Origin: Polytrichum commune
Lineage: Eukaryota; Streptophyta; Polytrichopsida; Polytrichales; Polytrichaceae
Assembly (NCBI GenBank): GCA_950295325.1
Contig: OX485804.1
Location: forward strand, 22,692,001-22,756,000
Reading direction: 5' to 3'
DNA length: 64,000 nt
A program made the translations under genes and the position numbers. Below, one piece after another: positions 10,810 through 26,756 of this stretch. The notes below the pieces were generated by a model. That model was not told the origin of the DNA. It did not search any database and saw only the letters and a program-made list of their open reading frames with translations. Positions within the stretch are counted from its first letter, which is position 1, and each line of letters starts with the position of its first letter.

Positions 10810-12201
10810 CTCTACTATATAACTTCATAAGAATAGACGTCTATCTTGGGCGTAACCTTGATTCCAAAAGCATACTCTGCAAATGCAACAATGATGGGTC
10901 ACTGGTGATTGATAACAGGAAGTCATCCAAATGCACAACCACCAGACACTTCGAGTCAAACAGTATTTGCTGAAAATTGTTTGGCTGAAAGAAACTTTAG
11001 TTTGTGCGAGTATTGTGGATTGAGTGAATGGTAAAGTATAGCTGTCAATCTGAACCCATGATGTTGAAGTATTCCAAATAATAGTAAATTTTCCAATCTC
11101 ACTTACTATTATTATTCTTACAAAATTCCATTGAAAGTTGTAATGTTCAAGCATGGCATATGTGAATTTAATATTCAAAACTGTATTTTTTCATATATAG
11201 AAGAAGTCTCTCAACTTGTTAGCATAACATTACTCAACCATATGGTTGAGGTCCTTTTGTATATGTAGCATCTACTAGGGCCCTCTAATGTCTCACTTTT
11301 ATGTGAAGAAACTCAAATTTGAGAAGAAAAAAAATTGATGTTGGTATACAATAGTATGAATATTGTGAATAGTGCCAGTACTTTCAATGAATAGAATTGC
11401 AACTATGAATAATAATTTTAGTGAATAGTACCAGGATGACCATTGCTTTCTAGATATTCTGGTGGCCCTAATTTCATAGTGTAAAGAAATTTAGTAACAC
11501 CTTCACTAGTTTTCCACATGCATTATTAGCCCTCCCTCATTTTGAAATTGGAATAAGTGGTGTAACAATGCCCTTGGCAACATGTTATCTTTGGGGCCAG
11601 TTCAATGCCCTTGACAATCTTCTTGCATTCCTTTCATGTAGCACATTATCATGAAGGCCTGCATTTGATATTACTCACTTATAATGTACGCAACTGTAGC
11701 CCACTTACAAAATCCTAGAAGCTTGACGATATTGCAATGCTTGGGTCCTTGTAAAGTCTTGATTTCTATTAGAAAGCTTTGGTAGATTTGAGTTTCTCCA
11801 TCCAAGGCTTCAATTTCTTTAACACGATTGTCTTGCCACATTTAAAGGTGCCTTTTGTACATTGTCCCAAAAGCACCTTTCTTCACCAATTTTCCTTCAC
11901 TTACATATTTTGTTGCTTCCATCACTTCTCGAACTGTGATTGTACTTCCCATTGCATGAAGAACAAAATCCGCGTTATCAATGTCCAATCGTGATCGTTC
12001 AAGTAGGAACAGTTTTCGTTGCCGAAACCAGCACCATGCCATCAATATCACCATCGCACAAAATATATTCGTGGTGAAAACAACCATAGTAATTTTTTTG
12101 GAGTTTAAACGGAATGTGGAGATTGTTATTGGACTCTTTGGCTTAGTGGTTCTGACACATAGATCTCTGTGACATTCTGTTAAAAGTTGGACAAAGGTCA
12201 C
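10810..12201 (-). pseudogene. LRR receptor-like kinase fragment, decayed
   Basis: On the minus strand from 12201 downwards: a pre-membrane segment (LCVRTTKPKSP), a hydrophobic segment (MVVFTTNIFCAMVILMAW) and a juxtamembrane basic stretch, then ITVREVMEAT and a glycine loop (KKGAFGTMYK, near 11860). After a stop and frameshifts come HCNIVKLLGFC (subdomain V region) and LNWPQR. Further left, after about 500 bp of unrelated DNA, come an ILFDSK block (activation-loop side) and EYAFGIKVTPKIDVYSYEV near 10820-10870, as in the EYA..KVT.KSDVYS(Y/F)GV of plant receptor kinases. Multiple stops, at least two frameshifts and an interrupted C-lobe show it is dead. The extracellular LRR exons are not visible upstream. 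Confidence 0.7.
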
Positions 12202-12788
12202 GTGTCAATACAAATCGGAAATTGCCCTCAAAGATTTACATACGTACATTGGTGCATGTACTATGAATAGGCAACTTGAGCTTGCCGGTGTTGTTGAGCA
12301 CAAGTAGTGATGATAGTATAATGTGCACCTTTACATGATGTGTAATATTTACAAGGTGTTTTTGTTGCAAGCAATAATGTTTTGGATTGATCATCATAAT
12401 ATACATCAACAAACGACTAGTATTTTCCAACAATCTATGGTAATAGGGTCCCCTTGATGAGTGGCTTTCATGTCTGTAAGTATATACAAATGATTGATTT
12501 TGTTAATTCAATGACAAATGTAGAGTTAGACCCCTACAGTCGTGTGACACATACTATACATGACATTTGTGCTCACTGCTCATGTGTTACCGCTCATCAC
12601 TCATTGCTCACCGCTCAACGTCATGTCTTACCTTTCCTCACGATCCAGTGTATGTCATATTGGTAGTTGGAATCGTCCAAAATTCATGCATAAATTTAAA
12701 TGTCACTAAATCCTAGTTTGTTTCTTAAGACTTGAATGACTTCAAAGGCACCTTGATTAAAAATACTCCAAAATTTCAACACAACGTA
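12202..12788. other. intergenic DNA with a short GCTCA-rich tract
   Basis: No gene. At about 12572-12624 a degenerate run of GCTCA-containing units (GCTCACTGCTCATG, GCTCACCGCTCAACG) is seen. Confidence 0.35.
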
Positions 12789-12955
12789 CATAACATTACT
12801 TAGGGCCCCCTTATTTCTCTTGCTATTTGAGAGCGAGCCTATTTGAGAGCAAACATTGAGTTCACATTCAATTTGCAAAGTGAGAGATTCTCGCATCTGG
12901 CACTTATATCAAGTTAGCCCCACGGAACACATTGGCTACCTTGAGCAATGTTATG
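12789..12955. mobile_element. MITE family with CATAACATTACTCAGC ends, copy A
   Basis: Left end CATAACATTACTTAG and right end TTGAGCAATGTTATG are inverted. About 167 bp, no coding capacity. Related copies at 13201-13360, 20363-20503, 35177-35320 and 44528-44698. Confidence 0.6.
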
Positions 12956-13200
12956 TACTTTCCACACTTCAAACATTCTTCGAAGATGTTGTTTCCTTGG
13001 TATGATCAATATGGGTATTGATAATGTGTGAATATGTTTGAAGGCAACTTGGTTTTGTCCACTAGTATTCTACATGTACTTAGATATCACATGCTATTTG
13101 ATGAATGTATCTTTCCACACTTTATGGAAATTGAATCATTCACAAAATAAAAAGTGAAAAAAACTCATTACTAAACAAACCCTAAATAATGAAGTTATCC

Positions 13201-13360
13201 TATAACATTACTCAGCGATGTCGGCCCTCGGAATATAACAATGGGATGTTGGGAGCTTAGTTTAATTATGAGTCTTTAATTTGTACACAACTTTCTGAGC
13301 ATTCAATTGTTATATTCCGAAGGCCCATTGGACGAGCACTAAGTGTTGAGTAATGTTATG
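13201..13360. mobile_element. MITE family with CATAACATTACTCAGC ends, copy B
   Basis: TATAACATTACTCAGC at the left and GTTGAGTAATGTTATG at the right, with internal inverted matches around CGGAATATAACAATGGG. About 160 bp. Confidence 0.65.
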
Positions 13361-13816
13361 CCTTTCACTCAAAGGAACTTTTGGTTAAGAGTTGATTCCC
13401 TATGATCTTCTTTTGGTTATTTTGCATATAATATCAATAAATTACTTTCATTTGTGGTGCATCCTCAGAGGAAATGTTTGAGCAACCTATTTTGGTTCAT
13501 GAGGGCCAAAGGCATTTTAACAACTACTCCCTATCATGATAGTTATCAATGCATCCACCTAGAATATAAGTGTGCTAGCACATGACCATTGACTATGCCA
13601 CCTCACATTAAGTCAAAGTCTTTACCCGGGGTGTTATTACCTTTGTGTAGTAAATGTAACATTGGGTAACATTGGCAATGTTTCATTGTTAGGAATAATG
13701 TTACACTCTATTAGTGTTTTGTGTTCTCATATATTCCTAGTGGTCTCAATAACAATGAATAAGACATTGATGGGAGTATGTTTGTTTGTTCCCGGTGGTG
13801 TTCCTTGTGGTGTTAA
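13361..13816. other. intergenic DNA
   Basis: No gene, RNA or clear repeat recognised. Confidence 0.3.
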
Positions 13817-13960
13817 CGTAGATGAGGCTAATTTGGTTAGCTTCCTTAATTGGACACTTATTTTTGGATCCTAATCGGCAGTATAATCACTTTAATTTGG
13901 TGGGTGAGTAATACATGACGATTTAGCCGCCCCCTTGATGATATTTAAGGTAGGGTAATT
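13817..13960 (+). repeat. dispersed repeat R, part 1
   Basis: Shares blocks such as GATGAGGCT, GGACACTTATTTTTGG and GTGATACATG-like words with 61965-62090 in the same order and orientation. Its continuation is at 14752-15090. Non-coding in both copies. Confidence 0.55.
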
Positions 13961-14058
13961 TTCATGTAGGCCACTCGCCCAATAGATTCTAGTGTGAATA
14001 AGGACAAACTTGTCCAAATGTAAACGGAATTTGGTGGGATAGGGTACGTATGTGCCAA

Positions 14059-14438
14059 CTACATCAAATATGATATTTAGTGTTACCACTTCTAATTGTC
14101 TTGCTCAATGAATACTGATTGTAAACCGTGGTGTAGTGTCACCAACACTAAAGTTAACTCAACATTATTTGTCATTGCTTGAAATTTTTTTGGGGGATTA
14201 TAGATTTACAGTGTTACAATTACTATCACTTACCAAGTGATTTGTCATCCAAATTTCAATCATCCATGAAAATATTTCATCACAAGTTGCTGACAAGAGA
14301 AGGTAAGGTTTTGGCAATGGATGAACTCATCCATTATCCATGACAATATTTGTAAACTTATCCATAAGAAGTGTCATCCGTAAAGTTAGCATAGTGACAT
14401 AAAATACCATATGACACTAAATATCATTTTTAATGTAG
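14059..14438 (+). mobile_element. MITE family with CTACACTAAATATG ends, copy X
   Basis: About 380 bp with terminal inverted repeats of the type CTACACTAAATATGRTATTT. The interior matches 19030-19404 in the opposite orientation, including GTTGCTGACAAGAGAAGG. It sits between the two parts of dispersed repeat R. No clear target duplication. Confidence 0.65.
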
Positions 14439-14751
14439 CTACTCCCATCTTCTCAAATCTAGGTTCACCTACTAACCTTCTCCTCCTACTTACCAAGGAT
14501 TGAGTATTAGAGCAACATTGGCTCTCTTCTTGAGTGGGTCTTAATCCTTTGGTGACTGGCACTTGTAGGTTAAAGATTCTTTAGTGGGCACATGGAAATC
14601 TAGCAGCATGTGTTCACAACCCTCCTCATTCTAGCGGACCACCAAAATGTGGTTGGATGGCGGGTTGTGCTTAACTAGATGCAAACACCTCAACCCACTA
14701 TTATCTAGAATCTAGTGGAGGAGTGACCTACATGGAAACTCACCCTTAGTC
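14439..14751. other. intergenic DNA
   Basis: No gene recognised; it lies between a MITE and the second part of dispersed repeat R. Confidence 0.3.
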
Positions 14752-15090
14752 ACATTCGCAAAAGTCAAACTACACCTAGCATCCTTCATAATGAGGAGTG
14801 CTATCTACCAATCTATGACACAATTGATTTTTGTGCCCAAGGTGGGCAAATTAGGAGGCGGCAACTTGGGGAAATTAAGGATTGGCATATGGTTGTGAGG
14901 TGCGACCAACTTGTATTGTGGGTATTCTATAATGAAAAAACAATTTGGCAACATTTTATCTTACATGTGACCACTTTAGAGACATGACATAGCCAATATT
15001 GGCATCAAGCTTGATTTTCATCAGCATATGACCTATGTATTATTTGCCAATGATGTTGTTCGCTTGCACAACATTGAATGATAAAGGAAT
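14752..15090 (+). repeat. dispersed repeat R, part 2
   Basis: Matches 62092-62410 in order and orientation (GGGTATTCTATAATGAA, GTGACCACTTTAGAGACATG, GATGTTGT near the end). A longer element, now only repeat remnants; no ORF. Confidence 0.6.
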
Positions 15091-15857
15091 TCCCCCTATA
15101 ACACCACATTAGGAACTAGAGAATCTTTGATTCCGGAGCCTAGATCAACACCTTCCTCAACTCTAATTTCAACGATTTCAAATTGTTTGATCTTGATTCG
15201 CAATTGCTAACCTACTCAAGCTTCTAATGCTTGAATCCATCGGCTGGATGATTCCACAAAGTTGGAGGTGTCCACATTAGCCTCATCTACCTTATCCCAT
15301 GTCTTGCTATGATAGTGCATTTATAAGCACAACACTAAACTAAAGTTGGGCTCTTGGCATGCAGCCATACTGGGTTTGAACTTTGATATGTGTTAATATA
15401 AAATGTTCTTTTCTTCAAACCTTCACATATCCTCCAAACACACACCAAAGACGTACCGAACATGAATAGTGTTGGATGCAACACAACCAACTCCCGCCCC
15501 AAGGTTATATTGAGTTAGAGGATAAAGCAAATGTGCCCAATCAGATTCCTTATCTTAATCGGACACCTATTATTGAGTGATATGTGGTTAGGTGTGGCTC
15601 CAAGAACAAATACCAAAAACACACATGCTCAAAAGAGATCGGACTACATGCTCAAAGATTGGTAACCATCTTGGGTTCAACAATCAACATGATGGGGGGA
15701 AGAGGGGGGGGGGCTACATGACCTCTTAAGGAGCCAAAAAAACCTCACTTTGATAACGAAGAAGATAACCATATGAGCTCCAAAGTTTACAAGGAAAGTG
15801 ACTACGACCTCGATTTGGATTCGGTAGCCATCTCGTACTAATCGCATGTTTCATATC
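15091..15857. other. intergenic DNA with a weak dispersed repeat
   Basis: At about 15540-15660 a degenerate repeat (TTAATCGGACACCTAT...) resembles segments near 41100, 45570, 49040 and, inverted, 57960-58060. No gene. Confidence 0.35.
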
Positions 15858-16267
15858 CCCAGGGAGGTCACTCCATTGTCAAGTTGAAAACCATGTGCAA
15901 AAGAAAAAAAATCTACTTTTTCTAAGTTGCATCAACAAAACGGGTCAAACTTTTATCCAAAAAATTTATGAGTACATATACATGGTATCTATTACATAGT
16001 AAAAATCGATAACCAAATTTGATAATTTGTTTTTTCTAGAAAACATGCCGTTTCTAACTAGAATGACGCAAAATTGAACTAAAAAAATTACTAGAAAAAA
16101 TGGAGATGACTAAAAATTTCAAAAAAATATACAAAAGATATTATCAATGGATATGTATATATAGAAAAATATCATAATTTTTAAAATTATCGATGGCATA
16201 TAATATAGGGGTAGCAAACTTCTTTCGCACATGGTTTTCAACTTGACAATGAAGTGACCTCCCTGGG
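15858..16267. mobile_element. hAT-like MITE with ~40-bp inverted ends and 8-bp target duplication
   Basis: The left end begins CCCAGGGAGGTCACTCCATT and the right end is its inverse, ending CCTCCCTGGG; the arms pair for about 40 bp with few mismatches. It is flanked by the 8-bp direct repeat TTCATATC (15850-15857 and 16268-16275). An 8-bp duplication with CAGGG ends fits hAT elements. AT-rich interior with no ORF. Confidence 0.8.
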
Positions 16268-16585
16268 TTCATATCCTATAAGAAGTGAGGTAGTCAGAAA
16301 AAGTAACCATTTAAGACCCATCTACCTTCAAGGCTCTAATTTCTTCAAATCAGTATAAAAAAATATTCACTTTCCCAATAACTTTCCCAATAAGTACCCC
16401 CTCCTCACAAAAAGTCTAAGTGTGACAAAACAAGAACCTACAAGCATCAATGGCAAGTTCATGTATCAAGTTTGCAAAAGTGAGTGCCACGTCCGGATCC
16501 CCGCAATCAAGCAGTTGCAAAAGTGGTTTTGCATTTGGAAGCGGACCCACTTTTGTTGCCACTCCCCATGCAAAAGAATGCAAAT

Positions 16586-16620
<35 letters not shown>

Positions 16621-19029
16621 CGTATGGGCCTTTTCACACTATGAGATTGGAGAACAAAAGGAATCAAATAATTTGTCCCACTCCTTATCATGCACGTGGA
16701 AGCATCTTTCTTTTGTTTCCACTCCGGATTCTTTTGAGGAGAGTATTTGTAATATGAGCGCATCCATAGGGAGATGAGTCCATAGGGGGTCAAGTAAACT
16801 ATGCGCTCTTACGAATGCCCTATGGATTCATCTCCCTATGAAACCCCCTTGTCAATTTCGGTGTTGAATAAATTGAAATTAACACACTCTAGGTTGCATG
16901 CTATTTCAAGGCATTTGTGTTGGATGATTGAGAGGTACACTCCTATGCGAAAATTCTCTCCCCAAAAAATTACAAGCTCATGCATAGAATTTCAAAGGCA
17001 TTTCACTTCACTTCACTTCATTTCAGATTCCCAAGTAAGGGTCAACTTGCACATCCTGGTTAAGGCTCTACTTAGAGTAAGTAACCACTCAAATTAGTTG
17101 TGTTGTGCCCACACTGCCCGTTCGAAGAGTTAGCTAACATATGAGGTGGCTAACCTATGTGAGAGCTAATCTTTCTCATGGCCACAACACCTAGTTAAAA
17201 TTAAGGTTTAAATAAAAATTATCAAAATCGAAGTTAGCTAACTTTTGGGACCTTGCTTTTGTGAAGAAATCTTATTTCATCCATACCCCTTATGCTAACT
17301 AACTCTTACAAATGAGTAGCTTAAGTTTTTGTCTTGAATGCCTGCCTTTTTTATTTTATTCCCATCTCTTTTATGTTATGCTATGAGGTGGACCACATTA
17401 TCTCTTACATCATCCTAAATTAGCATACATTTGACATTATAACATAATATTTTGTTGATAAAATAGCATCAAAATATCATTTCAATGTTCAAATTAGATG
17501 CCATATTATTATTTTAATTATAATGAACACAAATGGTGTGGCCCACATAATTATAATGTATCATAATCAGTGTCATGTTGAAGACTTGGACAAATTGAGC
17601 AAAACTTTGGTTGGTCAACCTTTGGTTAGTGGTAACTGGGATGTGCAGCCGTGTGCTTGGTTAGCTTGCATATGAATTATAGTAGAGGGCTCCCTAATTC
17701 ATCTTTAGATGTGCCGGAATGTAGTTTCCATGTGGGATACAAGTGGATTGTGGCGAATGTGAGCATGACACGTTGCAAATTTGAGGGAATTTGATTAAAT
17801 TAAATGGAGATCCCTCAATGTAGTTAATTCCACTAACTCACATTGTTAGCTAGTTATCATATGTAGGTGGTGCAACCATGATTATAGTTAGCCAGAATTT
17901 GGGTCCGGCTAATTCACGGGTAGATCACTCTAAGGCATTTTTGTGCACCACGTGCAGCTGGGGTTTTTTTGTTTTGGGGCTATTTACCTTCAAGGGTTGA
18001 ATTAAAGCCTCCCTATAATTACTTAAATTTAAAAAATGGCTCATTTGTTTGCACCCTTCCATTACTTATATTGTCCAAGTCACTGCAATTTTTTGTACTC
18101 TATATTCCTTTTAAGTAATTTTGGACAGACGGAAATCCCAATTATCATCCATCCCCGTGAGTCCTAAACCCATTTACATATCATACTAAACATACCTTCT
18201 AGGATCCTTATCTTCAGCCCCTATATTAATTTTACAAAAAAATAATGGCCCACGTTTTATGTCCATCTAACTTACTTATAATGGGATTGTCTACATTTAA
18301 TGGCCCCTTCATTATTTGGAATTCCTTTATAATTTTTATTTCAAATGATTTTAATCCTCTCTATATTATGCCGCACGTCGTTTTTAAAATGCACTAAGTG
18401 ATCTACCCATGGGCTAATTCTCTTAACTAGGTGGTGCGGCTCGACCCTAAGCAAGTGCACACACATGTGTAAATGAATCCAACAAAACAAGCACTGAACT
18501 AGATTTCTTTCTAATGTCTGAATAGTAACCACATGCTTGGTTTTGGGAGTACAATAGGTTTAATGAAGTATGTATGCATAGATTTGAAAGGAAGAGAAAG
18601 AATAAGAACAAGAAAGACCTACCAAATTGAAGTTAATGTAAGTGGTTGGTGCCTCCATTCTTTGGATTTCATGAATCTTGTTGGCTTTTTGAAGTCCAAT
18701 CAATTGTGTCACAATATCATAGCAACCAATATTTGACAGGAGCTTTGCCTTGATAAATCAATGTATTGGAAATAATGTAACATGATTAGACTATGTCAAA
18801 AGATTTAACTTTCTGCATTGATACGATAACAATAGGAAAACAATTGATCAAAAGGCGTACGATTGTAATACAAAAAGATGGGTTTTGTGGTGAAATACTG
18901 GAAGAGAAGTAGTGTTGAACTCCAATTGTGGCTAGGTTCATGCAAAAAGTGCAAGATTGCAATGGGATGGGATGGAGAATGTGAAGGTACATGCAACACC
19001 GAATGCATGAGAATACTCACTTTGAACGT
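16268..19029. other. long intergenic stretch
   Basis: No supported gene. It holds an AG microsatellite at 16586-16620. Near 17712-17790 is a degenerate dispersed repeat (GTAGTTTCCATGTGGGATAC) that recurs near 50668 and, weaker, near 19652. Confidence 0.4.
16586..16620 (+). repeat. AG microsatellite
   Basis: AG dinucleotide run with one interruption. Confidence 0.9.
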
Positions 19030-19404
19030 CTACACTAAATATGGTATTTAGTGTCATATGGTAATTAATGTCACTATGGTAGCTTTTTGGATGACACTTC
19101 TTATGAATAAGTGAACAAATATTGTCATGGATGATGGATGAGTTCATCCATTGGCCAAAACCCTACCTTCTCTTGTCAGCAACTTGTGATGAAATGTTGC
19201 CATGGATGATGGAAATTTGGATGGAAAATCACTTCGTAAGTGACAGTAATTGCAACACCGTAGACCTATGATCCCCCAAAAAATTTACAAGCCATGACAA
19301 ATAATGATGGGTTAGCATTTAGTATACTATACGGTGGTATACAATTAGTATTGCGCAAGACGAATAGAATTGGTGACACTAGATATCATATTTAGTGTGT
19401 GTAG
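19030..19404 (-). mobile_element. MITE family with CTACACTAAATATG ends, copy Y
   Basis: About 375 bp, inverted relative to the copy at 14059-14438. Begins CTACACTAAATATGGTATTT and ends TTTAGTGTGTGTAG. Same interior, no coding capacity. Confidence 0.7.
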
Positions 19405-20362
19405 TTATCTTCAATTTCACTTAGGCTTTGCAACTCACAACCTTTCAAGCATCGCTTCTCATTGGTTGAAAGCATCTTTTGCACTCCACTCTCAAGCCCA
19501 TTGCAAGCCCCTTTCCCTAGACTACCATCTTTACAATCCTTGAACCATTGGAATATCACTTCCTATCGGTTCAAAACCATCCTCCTCGAACCTACTCTCA
19601 AGCCTATTATAAACCCCCTCTTTAGAAGACACTATGCTTCATCATTATAAGTGTTGGAATGTAGCTTCCACTTGGACTACAAGAGGTCTCATCCAATGTA
19701 AAAATGACACATGGCACGACATAGGAGAAGAGTAAAGTGGACCCAAAAAGTGCTCTAGTGTACTAAAACAATAATGTTTTTGGGTGAAATGCCTAAAACT
19801 AGTAGCAAAGTGTTGAATAGATCGGAATTTATTTACATGATGCCATGTATCGTTGTGTTAAATACTCATTATAGAATATCAAGATGAGCTCTTCAAAACG
19901 TATCATTAAAGGTAATGATGAAAAGCAAATGGCTAAATCTAGTTTTGGATATGAATTTATGACCCTAAATATTTTGAAACTGGAATTACTTCCATAATCC
20001 TTGAATTCATTAAAAACTAGAGGGCATCATTAAACTTATTTTGTAGACGATCATCAATTTGATGTAATGTTATTATATGGAAAAAAAATTAAAAGAATCA
20101 ATTGTTCAATTTCACCTACTTGTATCGTCTTCTAAAATATGTATACTTTTACCAAAAGTGTTTTCGTCAACAAAAAATTCTTGGCTTTGTGCATCAATCT
20201 ATTTTTTAAGATGTTTATGATTCTTTTTTTTTTTAATAGAATTCAAAGCTTTTATATCATTTTGAAGCACTTTCACTCAAACCTTTGCAAAGACGAGGAA
20301 CTCTCCACTTTACCGTACTTACACCCAAAAAAACATCAACATTATTCGTCGTCGAAATAAAA
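19405..20362. other. intergenic DNA
   Basis: No gene recognised; a degenerate piece of the repeat noted near 17712 lies at about 19650-19720. Confidence 0.3.
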
Positions 20363-20503
20363 CATAACATAATTACTCAGCTGATGAGATGCATTTAACT
20401 GCCCTAACTTCCAATTCAATTTGAAATAATGGGATTCGGAGTCTTTATTCTCGAATCTACTGCTGGACCCATGGACATGACTCACCAACTAAACAATGTT
20501 ATG
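20363..20503. mobile_element. MITE family with CATAACATTACTCAGC ends, copy C
   Basis: Left end CATAACATAATTACTCAGCT, right end ACTAAACAATGTTATG. About 141 bp. Confidence 0.55.
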
Positions 20504-20956
20504 AAAGCTCCCCTACGGTATACTATGTTTGATACAATAACCTTTTCACATACAAATATTTAAATCCGGCAAACCCATGCAATGATGTGGCCACAAAAGT
20601 AAGTCATGTGAGGGAATGTTTACTGCAACTGATCATTCTAGAAACTTCAATGCATGGCTAGTTAAGTGGAAACCAAACCAAAAGGGGAGCCCATAAAGCA
20701 TTTGATCATTCGATGTCAAGCTCCGATCCAGCATGCCAAACTTCCGTCATCTAGGAGCATGAGCAAGGAAAGGAATTTCAACGTAGCCAATGAGATCTGT
20801 TTTTCAGCTTGAGATGCCCATGATCAGGGCCACACCCGGCGTGTATCTGTTCCCGTGCCCCAAAAGTGGCAGTATTTTAGCCTCTGATATTTTAAAAGAT
20901 TCCCAATTTGCTTGTTGTTTTGTGCCGGAAAGAGCAGTCCTTTCATCACTCTCAAC

Positions 20957-21220
20957 ATGGCAGAGTGGGAGCTTTTTCGCCAGGTTCAGGTTTTGCAGTT
21001 CCGTTCGTTCCGAATTCCAGACCCAGTCAGCAGCAGACGAAGTTTAGGTGGGGGAAATGAAGAAACTGGTGAAGATAAAAAGGGACTTGTGGCTCGATTT
21101 CTTCACGCACCTGCATGGTCGAGTGGCAGAAGTTTTACACAGGTTTCATCCAACCTATCAAGTCTTTTGCAGAATAAGTTAGAAGAATTTGGAAATGGAA
21201 TCTTGGAGACTCTCAGTTAA
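20957..21220 (+). CDS. possible small ORF or exon upstream of THIC
   Basis: An 87-codon frame starts at an ATG in CAACATGGC (a favourable plant start context) and runs to TAA at 21218-21220. It begins MAEWELFRQVQVLQF and ends NGILETLS, with mixed composition and less low-complexity sequence than neighbouring chance frames. I do not recognise the family. It could be a small gene, a first exon, part of a decayed gene, or a chance frame 1.3 kb before THIC. Confidence 0.25.
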   Translation: MAEWELFRQVQVLQFRSFRIPDPVSSRRSLGGGNEETGEDKKGLVARFLHAPAWSSGRSFTQVSSNLSSLLQNKLEEFGNGILETLS

Positions 21221-21975
21221 GGAAAACAGAAATAGGTTAAAGTAGTTCTTGCAAAAGAAAAAGAAATTGTAGAGTAAAGAGGATTGTGCGCAAAGGTCTC
21301 CACCTTCACTTGCAAAAGAAATGTCGGAGGTCAGAATTTGCAGAGGAATATCAGAAGCATTTCTGATGGAATATATATATATATATGAAGCTCTGAGTAC
21401 TGTGTACTGTACTAGCTTCATCAATAAGAAAAAGAATTTGAGAGGAATTTCTCGCAATTAAATGGATCAGCAAAGGACAATAGAAAACTTCGTCTGCTTT
21501 GTGAAAGTTTTGTGCAAATTCTGTTGCAATGAAAAGAAAAGTGAGTTTGCAAGGGAATTTCGAGGTTGATAAGAGGAATTGCAGAGAGAGAGAGAGAGTG
21601 AGAGAGAGAGAGTAGGAGGGGAGGAGGGGGGAAAAGACGAAGAAATATCTGCATGTCTCCGATATCCACGACTGGCCGTTCTCTTTCCTCATACCACGCC
21701 CCTTGCGCCACTCCAGTAGTCAAGTTCACTTAGGAATCTCTCTCTCCTCCCGCACCCTTCCTCATTACTCTTTCAGACTTCTAGACTCTCTCCAAGGGAT
21801 TCATTACTTTCTCGTGTGTGTCTGTAGGTATGATGCTGTGAAGTGAAGCAAACCAAACTAGGTTAGACACCGTCTTGCAAATTGCATTGGACTGCACAAC
21901 GTGGTAAGCCCTCACATCACATGCACGGCTTCTGGGTATTCTTCCTTCGTTTCCCTTGCGTTTCTCACCATTGCC
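21221..21975. other. THIC upstream region
   Basis: Contains a TA run near 21367-21385 and an AG microsatellite at 21583-21612. Probably promoter or far 5' flank of THIC; no defined promoter element. Confidence 0.35.
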
Positions 21976-22420
21976 GTTGGCCAGGTCAGAACAATGGCAA
22001 TTGATGCCGGTTTGGCAGAATCGGCTAATGTTGTTGTAAACTTTCCCCAGGAAGCCGGCGGTTCTATCAATCAATCAATCTATCTGTTGTAGACTGTTGT
22101 CATTACTGTTGGCCAGGTGAGAATGAAGGCAATTGGTGCCAGTGTGGCCGAATCGCTTATCTTGTTGTAGACTCTCCTTCGGAAGCCGGCCTTTCTATCG
22201 ATCTATCTGTCGGTCTGTCTGTTGTAGACTTTTGTCATTGCACATGCACAGCTTCTCATTCTTCCTTCCCTTGCGTTTCTCGGCATTGCCATTGCCATTG
22301 CCGTTGGCCAGGTCAGAATGTTGGCAATTGATAGCGGTTTGTCCGATTCGCTTATCTTGTTGTAGACTTTACTCAAGATTCCGGCGTTTCTATATATCCA
22401 TTGCTGTGGTGAATCTGGCT
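21976..22420 (+). repeat. three imperfect repeats in the THIC 5' leader or promoter
   Basis: The block GTTGGCCAGGTCAGAA, a GGCAATTG word, a GAATCG word and a TTGTTGTAGACT word occurs three times in order, starting at 21976, 22108 and 22303. Spacings of 132 and 195 bp mean unequal units. They end just before the THIC start. A leader intron is likely, since TTTGCAG precedes GTAGCGATGG at the THIC ATG. Confidence 0.65.
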
Positions 22421-22446
22421 ATGAAGAGAATTGGTGAAGAGCGTGA

Positions 22447-26165
<3,719 letters not shown>

Positions 26166-26191
26166 GAGGTCCACATTGCAGCATCGTGAAG

Positions 26192-26744
26192 GTAAACAAT
26201 AGAGCATGGCTCATACATCTCGATACCAAACTTGTCTGTTCGTTGTGTCTGTTTGTTGTGTCACTGTTGTTACACATCAGACCTGAGGACGAGAACCTGC
26301 AATACCCAGGCACATTGCAGGTTACATTTTGTACTCATATATGTGTCTGTAACAGATATTCATGGCTCCTACTCTCTAATTTGATGTTGTGAATGAATGC
26401 CGGCATTGATGAACTACTTGAGACAAAACTCTTACACATATATATACGTGGAGATCTTGTTGGGTGACAGATTTGAGCTGGCATTCGTGGTGTGCAGGCG
26501 AACTGTAACTATGACATGACGAGGCCATACTTTGGACCAGCTTTTCATCTAAAGCAAGCAACCGATATCACATGAGAATGGTGATTCACGTAGTCTTGTC
26601 TTGTCGATTTCGCCACCATCGCACAAGTGGAGGTGTAAATGTTTGTGCATGTTGCAGTTGCCTAGAGGTCACCCAAGTAGATGCTCGTGATCAAGTTTTA
26701 CTAGACGTTCAAGTGTGTTGTGTAGTTGCTTTGTCTTTTTATAG
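26192..26744 (+). other. THIC: predicted alternatively spliced THIC 3' UTR intron
   Basis: A donor GTGAAG|GTAAAC follows the stop codon by 26 nt and an acceptor TTTTTATAG ends at 26744, 12 nt before the P1-side stem of the TPP aptamer. This matches the arrangement known in plant THIC: removing the intron deletes the normal 3' processing site and gives a long, unstable transcript when TPP is high. No canonical AATAAA was found in it, but AATGAA-like words occur around 26390-26396. Confidence 0.7.
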
Positions 26745-26756
26745 GAAAACTACTTT

